From positions 5,270,001-5,334,000 of the forward strand of contig NZ_FMIA01000002.1 of NCBI RefSeq assembly GCF_900091615.1: a DNA stretch of 64,000 nucleotides. The letters run 5' to 3'. The notes below the pieces were generated by a model that was not told the DNA's origin, did no database searches, and worked only from the letters and a program-made list of their open reading frames with translations. Shown piece by piece: positions 41,772 through 53,683 of the stretch. The stretch is from Micromonospora yangpuensis. Its GTDB lineage: Bacteria > Actinomycetota > Actinomycetes > Mycobacteriales > Micromonosporaceae. Numbering within the stretch: position 1 is the first letter of the stretch; each line of letters opens with the position of its first letter. Made by a program: the position numbers and the translations under genes.

Positions 41772-42620
41772 ATGGATGACGAGCTCGCGATCTCCGTACG
41801 GGGGCTGCGCAAGGCGTACGGCGACAACGTCGCGGTGGCGGGGGTCGACCTCGCCGTCCGGCGCGGCGAGGTGTTCGCCCTGCTCGGCCCGAACGGCGCG
41901 GGCAAGACCACCACGGTGGAGATCCTGGAGGGCTACCGGCGACGCGACGGTGGCGAGGTGTCGGTGCTGGGCAGCGATCCCGCCCAGCCCACCCCGCAGT
42001 GGCGCAACCGGGTGGGCATCGTGCTGCAGGGCACCGGCGAGTTCGACGAGTTGACAGTCGGCGAGGTGGTCCGGCACTTCGCCGGCTTCTACCCCGACGC
42101 GGACGACCCGGACAAGGTCGTCGAGCGGGTCGGACTGACCGCCAAGCTCCGGGCCCGTACGCACACCCTCTCCGGTGGGCAGCGCCGGCGCCTGGACGTG
42201 GCGTTGGGCATCATCGGCCGGCCGGAGCTGCTCTTCCTGGACGAGCCGACCACCGGGTTCGACCCGGAGGCCCGGCGTGAGTTCTGGGAGCTGATCCGGG
42301 ACCTGGCCGCCGCGGGCACCACGATCCTGCTCACCACCCACTATCTCGACGAGGCCGAGTTCCTCGCCGACCGGGTCGGGGTGATCGCCCGGGGCCGGGT
42401 GGTCGAGGTCGCCCCGCCGAGGGAGCTGGGCAACCGGCAGGCGGCGTTGGCCACGGTCTCCTGGCGTACCCCGGACGGGACGCCGCAGAGCACGCAGAGT
42501 GCGACGCCGACGGCGCTGGTGGCCGAGCTGGCCGCGCGCTTCGGCGGTGAGGTCCCCGGCCTCACCGTCACCCGGCCCACCCTGGAGGACATCTACCTGC
42601 GCATGATCGGACACGCGTGA
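41772..42620 (+). CDS. ABC-2 exporter ATP-binding protein
   Basis: 282 residues from ATG 41772. It has Walker A GPNGAGKTTT, Q-loop VLQGTGEFDELTV, signature LSGGQRRRL, Walker B LLFLDEPTTGFDPEARR and switch His LLTTHYLDEAE. The C-terminal domain is typical of the DrrA/CcmA-like drug or lipid exporters. It pairs with the permease gene, overlapping by four bases (GTGA). Substrate unknown. Confidence 0.93.
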   Translation: MDDELAISVRGLRKAYGDNVAVAGVDLAVRRGEVFALLGPNGAGKTTTVEILEGYRRRDGGEVSVLGSDPAQPTPQWRNRVGIVLQGTGEFDELTVGEVVRHFAGFYPDADDPDKVVERVGLTAKLRARTHTLSGGQRRRLDVALGIIGRPELLFLDEPTTGFDPEARREFWELIRDLAAAGTTILLTTHYLDEAEFLADRVGVIARGRVVEVAPPRELGNRQAALATVSWRTPDGTPQSTQSATPTALVAELAARFGGEVPGLTVTRPTLEDIYLRMIGHA

Positions 42621-43462
42621 GCGCCATGACGACGCCGGCACCCCCGGCCACCGCCACCCGCCCCCGGCGGACCAGCCCGGTCGCCCTCGCCCTGCGGCAG
42701 GGCCGGCTGGAGATCACCCAGTTCCTGCGCAGCCGGGAGTCCGTCGTGTTCACGATGGGCTTCCCGATCATCATGATCCTGATCTTCGCGTCGATCTTCA
42801 ACGACGAGATCGCTCCCGGGGTCAGCTACACGCAGTACTTCATCACCGGCATGATCGCGACCGGGCTGATGACCGCGAGCTTCCAGAACCTCGGCATCTG
42901 GATCCCGGTGGAACGGGACCGCGGGGTGCTCAAGCGCTACCGGGGCACCCCGATGCCCAAGTGGGTGTACTTCGCCGGCAAGGTGATCATGGTGTTGGCG
43001 ATCGGGGTGGCCGAGACCGTACTGCTGCTGGCCTTCTCGGTCGCCCTGTTCGACCTGGAGCTGCCGGGCAGCGCCGCGAAGTGGCTGACCTTCGGCTGGG
43101 TCTCGCTGCTCGGCATCACCGCCTGCACCCTCTGCGGTATCGCCATCTCGTCGCTGGCCCGGACCTCCCGCAGCGGCTCGGCGGTGGTCACCCCGGTCGC
43201 GCTGGTGCTCCAGTTCATCTCCGGGGTGTTCTTCGTCTTCACCGAGCTGCCGAGCTGGATGCAGCAGGTGGCGGCGCTCTTCCCGCTGAAGTGGATGTGC
43301 CAGGGCCTGCGCTCGGTCTTCCTGCCCGACGGCTTCGGCGGCCAGGAGCCGGGCGGCTCGTTCGAGCTGGGTCGGGTCGCCCTGGTCCTGGCCGCCTGGT
43401 GCGTCATCGGACTGGTGCTCTGCCTGACCACCTTCCGCTGGACCACCAAACGCGACGGCTGA
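42617..43462 (+). CDS. ABC-2 exporter permease
   Basis: 281 residues, with six predicted membrane helices in the ABC-2 order (VVFTMGFPIIMILIFASIF; YFITGMIATGLMTASF; VIMVLAIGVAETVLLLAFSV; WVSLLGITACTLCGIAISSL; PVALVLQFISGVFFVFTELP; LVLAAWCVIGLVLCLTTF). The GVLKRYRGTPMP coupling helix and the FxSGVFF segment are typical. It overlaps the ATPase gene; together they should form a dimeric exporter for a drug or lipid-like molecule. Confidence 0.92.
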   Translation: MSAMTTPAPPATATRPRRTSPVALALRQGRLEITQFLRSRESVVFTMGFPIIMILIFASIFNDEIAPGVSYTQYFITGMIATGLMTASFQNLGIWIPVERDRGVLKRYRGTPMPKWVYFAGKVIMVLAIGVAETVLLLAFSVALFDLELPGSAAKWLTFGWVSLLGITACTLCGIAISSLARTSRSGSAVVTPVALVLQFISGVFFVFTELPSWMQQVAALFPLKWMCQGLRSVFLPDGFGGQEPGGSFELGRVALVLAAWCVIGLVLCLTTFRWTTKRDG

Positions 43463-43468
43463 GCCGGG

Positions 43469-44317
43469 TCAGTACGTGTAGAAGCCCTTGCCCGTCTTGC
43501 GGCCCAGGTCACCGGCGGTGGCCATCCGCTGGAGCAGCTCCGGCGGGAAGAACTTCTCGTCGGCGGTGTCGGCGTAGATGTTCTGCGAGGCGTGCAGCAG
43601 CACGTCCACGCCGGTCAGGTCGGTGGTGGCCAGCGGGCCCATGGCGTGGCCGAAGCCCAGCCGGCAGGCGGTGTCCAGGTCCTCGGCCGAGACCACGCCG
43701 GACTCGACAAGCTTGACCGCCTCGACGACCAGCGCCGAGATCAGCCGGGTGGTGACGAAACCGGCGATGTCCCGGTTGACCACCACCACCGTCTTGCCGA
43801 TGCCCTCGGCGAACTCGCGGACGGTGGCCAGGGTCGCGTCGCTGGTCTTGTAGCCCCGGACCAGCTCGCAGAGCTGCATCATCGGCACCGGGGAGAAGAA
43901 GTGGGTGCCGACGACCGCCTCCGGCCGCTCGGTGACCGCCGCGATCTGGGTGACCGGGATGGCGGAGGTGTTGGTGGCCAGCACCGCGTCGGCCCGGCAG
44001 AGCTTGTCCAGCGCGCGGAAGACCTCGTGCTTGATCTCCAGCCGCTCGAAGACCGCCTCCACCACGATGTCGGCCTCGGCGACCGCCTCCAGGTCGGTGG
44101 TCGGGGTGATCCGGGCCAGCGTCGCCTCGACCTCGGCCGCCTCGATCCGGCCCTTCTCGGCGAACTTCGTGAGCGACCTGCGGATGCCCTCGACACCCCG
44201 CCCGGTGGCCGCGTCGTCCAGGTCGCGCAACGTCACCTGCCAGCCCGCCTGCGCCGCCACCTGGGCGATCCCGGATCCCATCAGCCCGGCTCCGACGACC
44301 GCGAGTCGACCCGCCAT
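43469..44317 (-). CDS. 3-hydroxybutyryl-CoA dehydrogenase
   Basis: 282 residues, the normal single-module length. It has NAD motif GAGLMGSGIAQ (10-20), DIVVEAVFERLEIKHEV, catalytic His in GTHFFSPVPMMQLCELV, and the C-terminal helical domain with MGPLATTDLTGVD and GDLGRKTGKGFYTY. It reduces acetoacetyl-CoA or oxidises 3-hydroxybutyryl-CoA. ATG 44317 has AGGGAG eight bases upstream. It ends six bases from the exporter stop (convergent) and is a homologue of the double dehydrogenase at 33942-35657, with which it shares the GRxTGRGF C-terminus. Confidence 0.93.
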   Translation of the reverse strand: MAGRLAVVGAGLMGSGIAQVAAQAGWQVTLRDLDDAATGRGVEGIRRSLTKFAEKGRIEAAEVEATLARITPTTDLEAVAEADIVVEAVFERLEIKHEVFRALDKLCRADAVLATNTSAIPVTQIAAVTERPEAVVGTHFFSPVPMMQLCELVRGYKTSDATLATVREFAEGIGKTVVVVNRDIAGFVTTRLISALVVEAVKLVESGVVSAEDLDTACRLGFGHAMGPLATTDLTGVDVLLHASQNIYADTADEKFFPPELLQRMATAGDLGRKTGKGFYTY

Positions 44318-44410
44318 CTGCTTCTCCCTCGCCTGTGTGGATGTCTGCCTGCACCCTAGTCGGCGAGTCCGGGCCCCGGTCGGCGAGCCTGAACGACGGT
44401 TCAGGACCGG

Positions 44411-45853
44411 TCAGATCTCCAGGGCGGGTTCCTCGGCGGTGCGTCCCCGCGTCACCTCGACCCCGAGCGCCCGCAGGTCGGCCACGAAGTCCGGGTACCC
44501 CCGGTCGACGTGGTGGACGTGGGAGACCTCGGTGGCCCCCTGGGCGCAGAGCCCGGCGATGATCAGGCCGGCGCCGGCCCGGATGTCGGTGGCCCGCACC
44601 GGCGCGCCGGAGAGCTGGTCGCGGCCCCGTACCACGGCGTGGTGGCCGTCGGTCTTGATGTCCGCGCCGAGCCGCATCATCTCGTTGGCGAACATGAACC
44701 GGCCGTCGAAGATGTTCTCGGTGATCAACGACGCGCCGTCGCTCACCGCCGCCAGGCCGATCGCCATCGGCAGCAGGTCGGTGGCGAACCCGGGGTACGG
44801 CAGGGTGACCACGTCCACGGCGGTGGGGCGGTCGTCCATCCGTACCCGGAAGGCGTCCGGTCGGGTCTCCACCAGGCCGCCGGCCGCGATCAGCTTGTCC
44901 AGCGCGACCTCCAGGAAGCCCGGGTCCGCGCCGGTCACGGTGACGTCGCCGCGGGTCATCGCGGCGGCGAAGGCCCAGGTGCCGGCCACGATCCGGTCGC
45001 CCACCGTGGCGTGCCGGACCGGTTTCAACCCGGGTACGCCCTCGATGTGCAGGGTCGAGGTGCCCTCCCCGGAGATCCGGGCCCCCATCCGGATCAGCAT
45101 CGAGCAGATGTCCACGATCTCCGGCTCCCGGGCGGCGTTGTCGATCACGGTGCTGCCCTCGGCCAGCACCGCCGCCATGACCAGGTTCTCGGTGGCCCCG
45201 ACGCTGGGGAAGTCGAGCATGATCTCCGCCCCGCGCAGGCCGTCCGGGGCGGAGGCGATGACGAAGCCGTGCTCGCCGGAGATCTCCGCGCCCATCCGGG
45301 TCAACCCGGCGATGTGCATGTCCAGCCCCCGGGAGCCGATCGCGTCGCCGCCGGGGTGGGCCACCCGGACGTGTCCCCGGCGGGCCAGCAGCGGCCCGAG
45401 TACGCAGATCGACGCGCGCAGCCGGCGTACCAGGTCGTAGTCGGCCTCCACCCCCGGCTCCTCCGGCACCTCGATGGTTACCGAGCGGGACCGCGCGACC
45501 CCGCCTCCCGCCACCATCGGGTCGACCGGGTCGTCGGCGTCGAACCGGACCTCGCAGCCGAGCCGGCGCAGCACCTCACCCATGATGGCGATGTCGGTGA
45601 TCCGGGGAACGTTGGTGATCATGCTGCGTCCGGGCGCGAGCAACGCGGCGGCCATCAGCTTGAGCGCCGAGTTCTTCGCACCGACGACGTGCACCGTGCC
45701 GGTGAGCCGGGCCTGTCCGTCCACCCGGATCACGTCCACGCCGTTGACCGCCGGGTCACCGGCGTCACCGGGGCCCACCCCGGCCGGCCAGGCGGTGGCC
45801 GGATCAGGCCGGGTCGGGATGGTCAGGTCGGGAATCCGTAGGCTGTGCGTCAT
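44411..45853 (-). CDS. murA: UDP-GlcNAc 1-carboxyvinyltransferase, Asp-type
   Basis: 480 residues from ATG 45853, about 38 longer at the N-terminus than typical; the domain starts at [20 protein letters not shown], so a downstream GTG is also possible. MurA catalyses the first step of peptidoglycan precursor synthesis. The substrate Lys-Asn pair is in VGAKNSALK. The loop normally PGGCAIGxRP reads [10 protein letters not shown], with Asp 170 replacing the Cys alkylated by fosfomycin, as in mycobacteria and chlamydiae. Its start codon overlaps that of the divergent adenosyltransferase by two bases. GAGGTGG six bases before the ATG could be its ribosome site. Confidence 0.95.
   Translation of the reverse strand: MTHSLRIPDLTIPTRPDPATAWPAGVGPGDAGDPAVNGVDVIRVDGQARLTGTVHVVGAKNSALKLMAAALLAPGRSMITNVPRITDIAIMGEVLRRLGCEVRFDADDPVDPMVAGGGVARSRSVTIEVPEEPGVEADYDLVRRLRASICVLGPLLARRGHVRVAHPGGDAIGSRGLDMHIAGLTRMGAEISGEHGFVIASAPDGLRGAEIMLDFPSVGATENLVMAAVLAEGSTVIDNAAREPEIVDICSMLIRMGARISGEGTSTLHIEGVPGLKPVRHATVGDRIVAGTWAFAAAMTRGDVTVTGADPGFLEVALDKLIAAGGLVETRPDAFRVRMDDRPTAVDVVTLPYPGFATDLLPMAIGLAAVSDGASLITENIFDGRFMFANEMMRLGADIKTDGHHAVVRGRDQLSGAPVRATDIRAGAGLIIAGLCAQGATEVSHVHHVDRGYPDFVADLRALGVEVTRGRTAEEPALEI
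45839..45844 (+). promoter_or_regulatory. -10 box of the adenosyltransferase gene (TAGGCT)
   Basis: TAGGCT ends seven bases before ATG 45852 and lies inside the start of murA on the other strand; no ribosome site is seen. Confidence 0.6.
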
Positions 45854-46424
45854 GGCCGTCCACCTCACGCGCATCTACACCAGGGCCGGCGACGCCGGCA
45901 TGACCAGGTTGAGCAACAACGAGCAGGTAGCGAAGACCGATCCACGCATCACCGCGTACGCGGATGTCGACGAGTGCAACGCCGCGATCGGCGTGGCCCT
46001 CGCCCTGGGGCAGCTCGACGACGAACTGCGGGCGGTGCTGGGCGCCATCCAGAACGACCTGTTCGACGTCGGCGCCGACCTGTCCACCCCGGTCGAGCCC
46101 GAGCCGAAGTACCCGCCGCTGCGGGTGACCGAGGAGTACGTGGAGCGCCTCGAGGGGTGGTGCGACGAGTACAACGCACGCCTGAGCAAGCTCGACTCCT
46201 TCATCCTCCCCGGCGGCACCGCTGGCGCGGCGCTGCTGCACGTGGCACGGACGATCGCCCGACGGGCCGAGCGGGCGGCGTGGGCCCTGGTCGCGCACGA
46301 CCCGGACCGGACCGCCACCCTCCCGGCAAAGTATCTCAACCGCCTTGCCGACCTGCTCTTCATCCTGTCAAGGACGGCAAATCCGGCGGGAGATGTGCTA
46401 TGGGTGCCCGGCGGTAAGCGCTGA
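45852..46424 (+). CDS. Cob(I)alamin adenosyltransferase, PduO type
   Basis: 190 residues from ATG 45852. It has the ATP-binding N-terminus [13 protein letters not shown], the conserved [11 protein letters not shown] and the helical [25 protein letters not shown]. It makes adenosylcobalamin, the cofactor of the isobutyryl-CoA and methylmalonyl-CoA mutases. The position between DUF2550 and murA is common in actinomycetes. The start overlaps the murA start on the other strand, and a TAGGCT box points to a leaderless message. A hairpin follows the stop. Confidence 0.95.
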   Translation: MAVHLTRIYTRAGDAGMTRLSNNEQVAKTDPRITAYADVDECNAAIGVALALGQLDDELRAVLGAIQNDLFDVGADLSTPVEPEPKYPPLRVTEEYVERLEGWCDEYNARLSKLDSFILPGGTAGAALLHVARTIARRAERAAWALVAHDPDRTATLPAKYLNRLADLLFILSRTANPAGDVLWVPGGKR

Positions 46425-46432
46425 GCCCACCG

Positions 46433-46458
46433 CGCGGGGGCGCTTCAGCGCCCCCGCG
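46433..46458. terminator. 11-bp hairpin between adenosyltransferase and DUF2550 genes
   Basis: CGCGGGGGCGC (46433-46443) and GCGCCCCCGCG (46448-46458) pair perfectly around TTCA, between two converging genes. Confidence 0.8.
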
Positions 46459-46506
46459 GCGGCGCTCGGATTCACTGCGCGCCCCCCGGCGACGGCGGGG
46501 GGGTGC

Positions 46507-46962
46507 TCAGGCGGCCGGCCAGTCCTGGGAGGCGAAACGCGACGAGACCGGCCCCGGTGGGGCGGCCTCGAGCCAGGAGAGGAAACCGGTGACCGTGGAG
46601 CGCGCCATGGCGATCTCGACCGGGGCGTCACGACTGGCACATCGCAGGATCACCCAGTCGGCGGGCATGGAGAGCCGTTCCTGCCCCTCGGGCAGTCGTC
46701 GTCGCTCGACGATCAGGTCCTTACGGGCCAGCACCCGCTTGGGTCGCACGGCGAGACTGAACATCCGGTACCACCGGAGCTCGTCGCCGGCGAAGCGCCC
46801 GAAACCGGGCGACCAGCCGCGGCCGTCGAGCATGGTGTTGACCCGGACGCTCAGCCGGATGATCCCACCGCTGCGGGTGACCAGCGCCCGCCGGCCGAAG
46901 AGGATGAGGACCGCACCGAGCAGCGCGGCGACGCCGATGCCGATGCCCTCCACGACCTCCAT
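46507..46962 (-). CDS. DUF2550 membrane protein
   Basis: 151 residues. One N-terminal membrane helix (GIGIGVAALLGAVLILFG) is followed by a cytoplasmic basic domain with WSPGFGRFAGDELRWYRMFS and VILRC. DUF2550 is almost always found after atpC in actinomycetes, as here (12 bases downstream), but its function is unknown. It is the last gene of the atp region. Confidence 0.92.
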   Translation of the reverse strand: MEVVEGIGIGVAALLGAVLILFGRRALVTRSGGIIRLSVRVNTMLDGRGWSPGFGRFAGDELRWYRMFSLAVRPKRVLARKDLIVERRRLPEGQERLSMPADWVILRCASRDAPVEIAMARSTVTGFLSWLEAAPPGPVSSRFASQDWPAA

Positions 46963-46973
46963 CGGCGGCGTGG

Positions 46974-47258
46974 TCAGCGACTCTGCGCGGCAGCGGCCGG
47001 GGTGGCGCTCTCGGCCAGTACGGTGACGCCCGATTCGTCCACGGAGAGGAACCCGCCGGCCACGTCGTAGGTGATCTGCTCACCACCGGCGAGCTTGATC
47101 CGGACCTGGCCGGGCTCGGCGAGCTGGCCGAGCAGCGGCGCGTGCCCCGGCAGCACCCCGAGGTCACCCTCGGTGGTCCGGGCGACGAGCATCTCGGCCT
47201 CGCCGGACCAGACCTTCTCCTCGACGGCTACGAGGCGGACCTGAAGCTGCTTTGCCAC
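46974..47258 (-). CDS. atpC: ATP synthase epsilon subunit without C-terminal helices
   Basis: 94 residues. The N-terminal beta-sandwich is complete (VRLVAVEEKVWSGEAEMLVA, GDLGVLPGHAPLLGQLAEPG, GGFLSVDESGVTVLAE), but it ends at ATPAAAAQSR, where other epsilon subunits continue with two helices of about 40 residues. The helices regulate ATP hydrolysis, so this subunit should lack that brake; the rotor-coupling domain is kept. The following DNA shows no frameshift that would restore them. It is separated from atpD by a cell-wall gene. Confidence 0.93.
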   Translation of the reverse strand: MAKQLQVRLVAVEEKVWSGEAEMLVARTTEGDLGVLPGHAPLLGQLAEPGQVRIKLAGGEQITYDVAGGFLSVDESGVTVLAESATPAAAAQSR

Positions 47259-47351
47259 GCTGTCTCCTTGCTGCGGCGGGCGGGATGGGAAAAGTCTAGT
47301 CGCGCTACCGGCCGGCTCCGAACGCGGGTGGTGGGAGCCACGCCGAGGTCG

Positions 47352-48482
47352 CTACGACTTGTTACGGAAATCGGGATGTTCGAGCAGGAACGCGTCGACC
47401 GTCCCGTTCTGCAGGGACCGGAAGAAGTCCTGCGCCTCCGGCACCAACCGTTCGCCCTGGTAGTTGCTGCCGGTGCCGATGTTCTCCCCCGGCAGTTTGA
47501 TCATGTTGATCGCGTCGGGCCTGACGTCCTTGAGCGCGAAGGCGAAGTCCGCCACCGTGTGCCCCCGGCCGTTGAAGACCAGCGACTGACCCGCGGCCCG
47601 CAGCACCTTGTCCAGCTTGATGGGGTTGGTCGCCACGTCGGAGCTGAACGCCTGGCTCGCCATCGCCTTGACGAACTGCTGCTGGTGCCGCTGGCGGCCG
47701 TAGTCGCCGTCCGGGACCCCGTTCTTCGGGTAGCGCTGCCGGACGTAGTCCAGCGCCTGCCAACCCTCCAGGTGCTGGGTGCCCTTCTCGTACACCGCCT
47801 GCGGACCGATGTAACCGGGGCCGTTCGGGTTGCCCTTGCGGTGCTTGCCGTTCGGCTCGCGATGCTCGGAGGTGACCCGCCGCTCGATCTTCATCGTGAC
47901 GCCGCCCATCGCGTCCACGATCTTGCGGAAGCCGGAGAAGTTGATGATCGCGCCAGCGTCGAACCGCTTGATCCCGGTGACCTGCTGGACGGTGGTGGCA
48001 AGCAGTTCGAAGCCGCGTTCGGTGCTGGGGTTCTGCCCGGGGACCATGCTGCCGTGCGACATCGCGCCGTTGAGCTTGCCCCGCCCACCCGGGTACTCGG
48101 CCTTGCTGAACCGCGGGATCTCCACGTACAGGTCGCGGGGCATCGAGAAGAGGTACGCCCGGTCCAGCTCGGCCGGAATGTGCAGCACCATGATCGAGTC
48201 GGCGAGCGGAGGCGTCTCCGGCTCGCGCGGGTCGATCCCGACCAGCAGGATGTTCAGCGGACCCTTGATGTCGCTCTTGCGCTGCGCACCGGCCGCCTGG
48301 TCGCCGAAGAGGTCGCCCTTGCCGACCGCACCCTCGTAGCGGGCCATCAGCGCCTCGGCCCCGACCAGGGTGGTGCCGCTGAGCGTCATCAGGGCGATGC
48401 CGAAGATCGTGCAGAGCTGGGCCCAGCGGGGCACTCCCGTCCAGATGGACCGTTTGCCACCGCGCTTGCCGCCCTTGGCCAC
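47352..48482 (-). CDS. LytR-CpsA-Psr (LCP) family wall ligase
   Basis: 376 residues from GTG 48482, preceded by GAAGGAG six bases upstream; the open frame extends to 48527. It has a basic N-terminus, one membrane helix (LCTIFGIALMTLSGTTLVG) and an extracellular LCP domain with NILLVGIDPREPETPPLADS, MPRDLYVEI, HREPNGKH and DYVRQRYP, including the Asp and Arg residues that bind the pyrophosphate lipid carrier. LCP enzymes attach wall polymers such as teichoic acid or arabinogalactan to peptidoglycan. It lies between atpD and atpC, downstream of a hairpin, so it probably has its own promoter. Confidence 0.92.
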   Translation of the reverse strand: MAKGGKRGGKRSIWTGVPRWAQLCTIFGIALMTLSGTTLVGAEALMARYEGAVGKGDLFGDQAAGAQRKSDIKGPLNILLVGIDPREPETPPLADSIMVLHIPAELDRAYLFSMPRDLYVEIPRFSKAEYPGGRGKLNGAMSHGSMVPGQNPSTERGFELLATTVQQVTGIKRFDAGAIINFSGFRKIVDAMGGVTMKIERRVTSEHREPNGKHRKGNPNGPGYIGPQAVYEKGTQHLEGWQALDYVRQRYPKNGVPDGDYGRQRHQQQFVKAMASQAFSSDVATNPIKLDKVLRAAGQSLVFNGRGHTVADFAFALKDVRPDAINMIKLPGENIGTGSNYQGERLVPEAQDFFRSLQNGTVDAFLLEHPDFRNKS

Positions 48483-48562
48483 GAGCATCTCCTTCGCCAC
48501 GCCCGTGGGGAGGACAGGCGTCGGCACTGTGTCGTTGCGTGGATCGTGTCAGTTGCACGGGT

Positions 48563-48588
48563 CAACGCCCGTCTTTCGACGGGCGTTG
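48563..48588. terminator. 11-bp hairpin before the LCP gene
   Basis: CAACGCCCGTC (48563-48573) and GACGGGCGTTG (48578-48588) pair perfectly around TTTC, 80 bases upstream of the LCP start. Confidence 0.65.
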
Positions 48589-48668
48589 CGAGTCGACGGT
48601 ACCTCGCGGGACGCGAAACGTCCCGTCGGGAAACCCGACCCCGGCGATGATAGGGGCTGAAGATGAAC

Positions 48669-48704
48669 GGGGGCCGTTCCGGTGGCGACACCGGAACAGC
48701 CCCC
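48669..48704 (-). terminator. Strong hairpin after atpD
   Basis: The arms 48669-48684 and 48689-48704 pair over 15 of 16 positions around GCGA. It lies 19 bases after the atpD stop and probably ends most transcription of the main atp operon. Confidence 0.8.
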
Positions 48705-48722
48705 CTCGGGTACGGGCCCGAG

Positions 48723-51115
<2,393 letters not shown>

Positions 51116-51124
51116 CTCCCGGCC

Positions 51125-52768
51125 CTACTGCTTCTGGGCCGGCGGGCCGCTGTAGCGGGTGACCGTCTCGCGGTCCTGCTCACCCTCCAGCGGCGCGGCC
51201 GGGGCCTCGTTGATCCGGCGCTCGTCGGCCTGGCCGAGGAAGAGCTGCTTGAACTCGCCGATCGCGGTCTCCAGCGTGCCGGTGATGTCGTCGTTCCAGG
51301 TGTTGTCGGCGATCCCGGCAAGCGCACCCTCGTGCTTGTGCCGGAGGTACTGCAGGAACTCCGACTCGAAGCGACGGACCTCGCCGACCGGGATGTCGTC
51401 GAGCTTGCCCTCGACGCCGGCCCAGACCGAGACGGTCTGCTCCTGCACCGGGTAGGGCGAGTAGTTCGGCTGCTTGAGCAGCTCGACCAGGCGCGAACCG
51501 CGCTCCAGCTGGGCCCGGGAGGCCTTGTCCAGGTCGGAGGCGAAGGCGGCGAACGCCTCCAGCTCGCGGTACTGGGCCAGGTTCAGCCGCAGCGAACCGG
51601 AGACCTTCTTCATCGGCTTCATCTGGGCGGCGCCACCGACCCGGGAGACCGAGGTACCGACGTTGATGGCCGGCCGGACGCCCTGGTTGAACAGGTCGGT
51701 CTCCAGGAAGATCTGGCCGTCGGTGATCGAGATGACGTTGGTCGGGATGAAGGCCGAGATGTCGTTGGCCTTCGTCTCGATGATCGGCAGCCCGGTCATC
51801 GACCCGCCACCCAGCTCGTCGGAGAGCTTCGCGCAGCGCTCCAGCAGGCGGGAGTGCAGGTAGAAGACGTCACCCGGGTACGCCTCACGGCCCGGCGGAC
51901 GACGCAGCAGCAGCGACACGGCCCGGTACGCCTCGGCCTGCTTGCTCAGGTCGTCGAAGACGATCAGGACGTGCTTGCCGCCGTACATCCAGTGCTGCCC
52001 GATGGACGAGCCGGTGTACGGGGCGAGGTACTTGAAGCCGGCCGGGTCGGACGCCGGGGAGGCGACGATGGTGGTGTACTCCATCGCGCCCGCCTCCTCC
52101 AGGATGCCCTTGATCGAGGCGATCGTGGAGGCCTTCTGCCCGATGGCCACGTAGATGCAGCGGACCTGCTTCTTCGGGTCGCCGGAGCGCCAGTTGTCCC
52201 GCTGGTTGAGGATGGTGTCCAGGGCGACCGTGGTCTTGCCGGTCTTCCGGTCACCGATGATCAGCTGCCGCTGGCCCCGACCGATCGGGGTCATCGCGTC
52301 GATCGCCTTGATACCGGTCTGCAGCGGCTCGTCGACGGACTGCCGGGCCATCACGTTCGGGGCCTGCAGCTCCAGCTCGCGGAAGCCCTCGTTGGCGATG
52401 TCACCGAGCCCGTCGATCGACTGGCCGAGCGCGTTGACCACGCGGCCTAGGAAGGCGTCACCGACGGGTACGGAGAGCACCCGGCCGGTGCGCTTGACGC
52501 GCTGGCCCTCTTCGAGCTTGGCGGAGTCACCGAGAACGACGACGCCGATCTCCCGGACGTCGAGGTTCAGCGCCACGCCGAGCGTGCCGTCCTCGAACTC
52601 CAGGAGCTCGTTGGTCATGGTCGAGGGCAGGCCCTCGACGTGGGCGATACCGTCACCGGTGTCGGCGACGGTGCCGACCTCCTCGCGGGAGACGTCGGGC
52701 GAGTAGGAGGAGACGTAGCGCTCCAGGGCGCCGCGGATCTCCTCCGTCGAGATGGTCAGCTCGGCCAT
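51125..52768 (-). CDS. atpA: ATP synthase alpha subunit
   Basis: 547 residues. Non-catalytic nucleotide site with Walker A GDRKTGKT (usually GDRQTGKT) and the C-terminal helical domain. An extended C-terminus ([22 protein letters not shown]) beyond the usual 510 residues resembles the extension in mycobacterial alpha subunits that limits ATP hydrolysis. This is interesting because the other brake, the epsilon C-terminus, is missing here. ATG 52768 is 94 bases after atpH. Confidence 0.97.
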   Translation of the reverse strand: MAELTISTEEIRGALERYVSSYSPDVSREEVGTVADTGDGIAHVEGLPSTMTNELLEFEDGTLGVALNLDVREIGVVVLGDSAKLEEGQRVKRTGRVLSVPVGDAFLGRVVNALGQSIDGLGDIANEGFRELELQAPNVMARQSVDEPLQTGIKAIDAMTPIGRGQRQLIIGDRKTGKTTVALDTILNQRDNWRSGDPKKQVRCIYVAIGQKASTIASIKGILEEAGAMEYTTIVASPASDPAGFKYLAPYTGSSIGQHWMYGGKHVLIVFDDLSKQAEAYRAVSLLLRRPPGREAYPGDVFYLHSRLLERCAKLSDELGGGSMTGLPIIETKANDISAFIPTNVISITDGQIFLETDLFNQGVRPAINVGTSVSRVGGAAQMKPMKKVSGSLRLNLAQYRELEAFAAFASDLDKASRAQLERGSRLVELLKQPNYSPYPVQEQTVSVWAGVEGKLDDIPVGEVRRFESEFLQYLRHKHEGALAGIADNTWNDDITGTLETAIGEFKQLFLGQADERRINEAPAAPLEGEQDRETVTRYSGPPAQKQ

Positions 52769-52861
52769 CCTCTGCTTCCTTAAGTATCAGGGGCCCGGGA
52801 TACCTAGTACCGACCGGTCCGAATGGCGTCTGTCATTCAGGGCGCTGTGCGGCAGTGCCGG

Positions 52862-53683
52862 TCAGCGCCTCGTGAGCGCGTTACGGGTCTCGTTCAGGCG
52901 ACGCAGGACGGTGCCGTCGTAGAGGTCCGGGCCGACCTGGACGCTGACCCCGCCGAGCACGGCCGGATCGATCATCTGCTTCACGTCGACCTGCCGACCG
53001 TATATCTCCGACAGGCGGGTGCCCAGTCGGCGTTCCTCCTCGTCACCCAGTGGGGCGGCCACCGTCACGTACGCGACCTGCCGGTCACGCCGATCGGCGG
53101 CGAGCTCCACCAGCCGGGTGAGCGCCCCGTGCAGGGACCGCCCACCGAACCCGGAGAGCGCCACCTCGGCCAGGGCGACCGTGGCCGGCCGCGCCTTGCC
53201 GGTGAGCAGGTCCCGGACCAGCTCGGTGCGCTGGGCGACCGGCGCGATCGGGTCGGTCAGCAGGTTCGACAGCTGCGGCTGCGCGTCGACCAGTTGACCG
53301 AACCGGAACAGCTCGTCCTCGACCTCGCTGAGGTCCCCGGCGGCCTCGGCGCCGGCCAGCAGCGCCTCCACCCCGAGCCGCTCGGCACCGTCGAGCAACT
53401 CCGACGGCACCGACCAACGGCCGGAGACCAGGGAGCCGAGCAGGTCGAGCGCGGACTCGCCGACCCGACCCCGCAGCATGTCACCGAGCAGCGCCGACCG
53501 GTCCGCACCGGAGCGGGCCGAGTCGGCAAGCGTCCGGCGCAGCCGGGGCTCCCGACGCAGCAGCCCGGCCACCGCGAGCAGGTCGCTGGCGGTGTCGGCC
53601 ACGGCCGCGGGCTGGGCGCCCCGGACGTAGGCGTCGAGCCGCTCGGCCGCGAGCTTGTACGACTCCCGGCTGGCCGCCTGCAT
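52862..53683 (-). CDS. atpH: ATP synthase delta subunit
   Basis: 273 residues, longer than the usual 180 because an extra N-terminal helical region precedes the delta/OSCP domain, as in mycobacteria and other actinomycetes. The delta domain ends with QVDVKQMIDPAVLGGVSVQV. It joins F1 to the stator. The ATG overlaps the atpF stop (TGATG). Confidence 0.95.
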   Translation of the reverse strand: MQAASRESYKLAAERLDAYVRGAQPAAVADTASDLLAVAGLLRREPRLRRTLADSARSGADRSALLGDMLRGRVGESALDLLGSLVSGRWSVPSELLDGAERLGVEALLAGAEAAGDLSEVEDELFRFGQLVDAQPQLSNLLTDPIAPVAQRTELVRDLLTGKARPATVALAEVALSGFGGRSLHGALTRLVELAADRRDRQVAYVTVAAPLGDEEERRLGTRLSEIYGRQVDVKQMIDPAVLGGVSVQVGPDLYDGTVLRRLNETRNALTRR

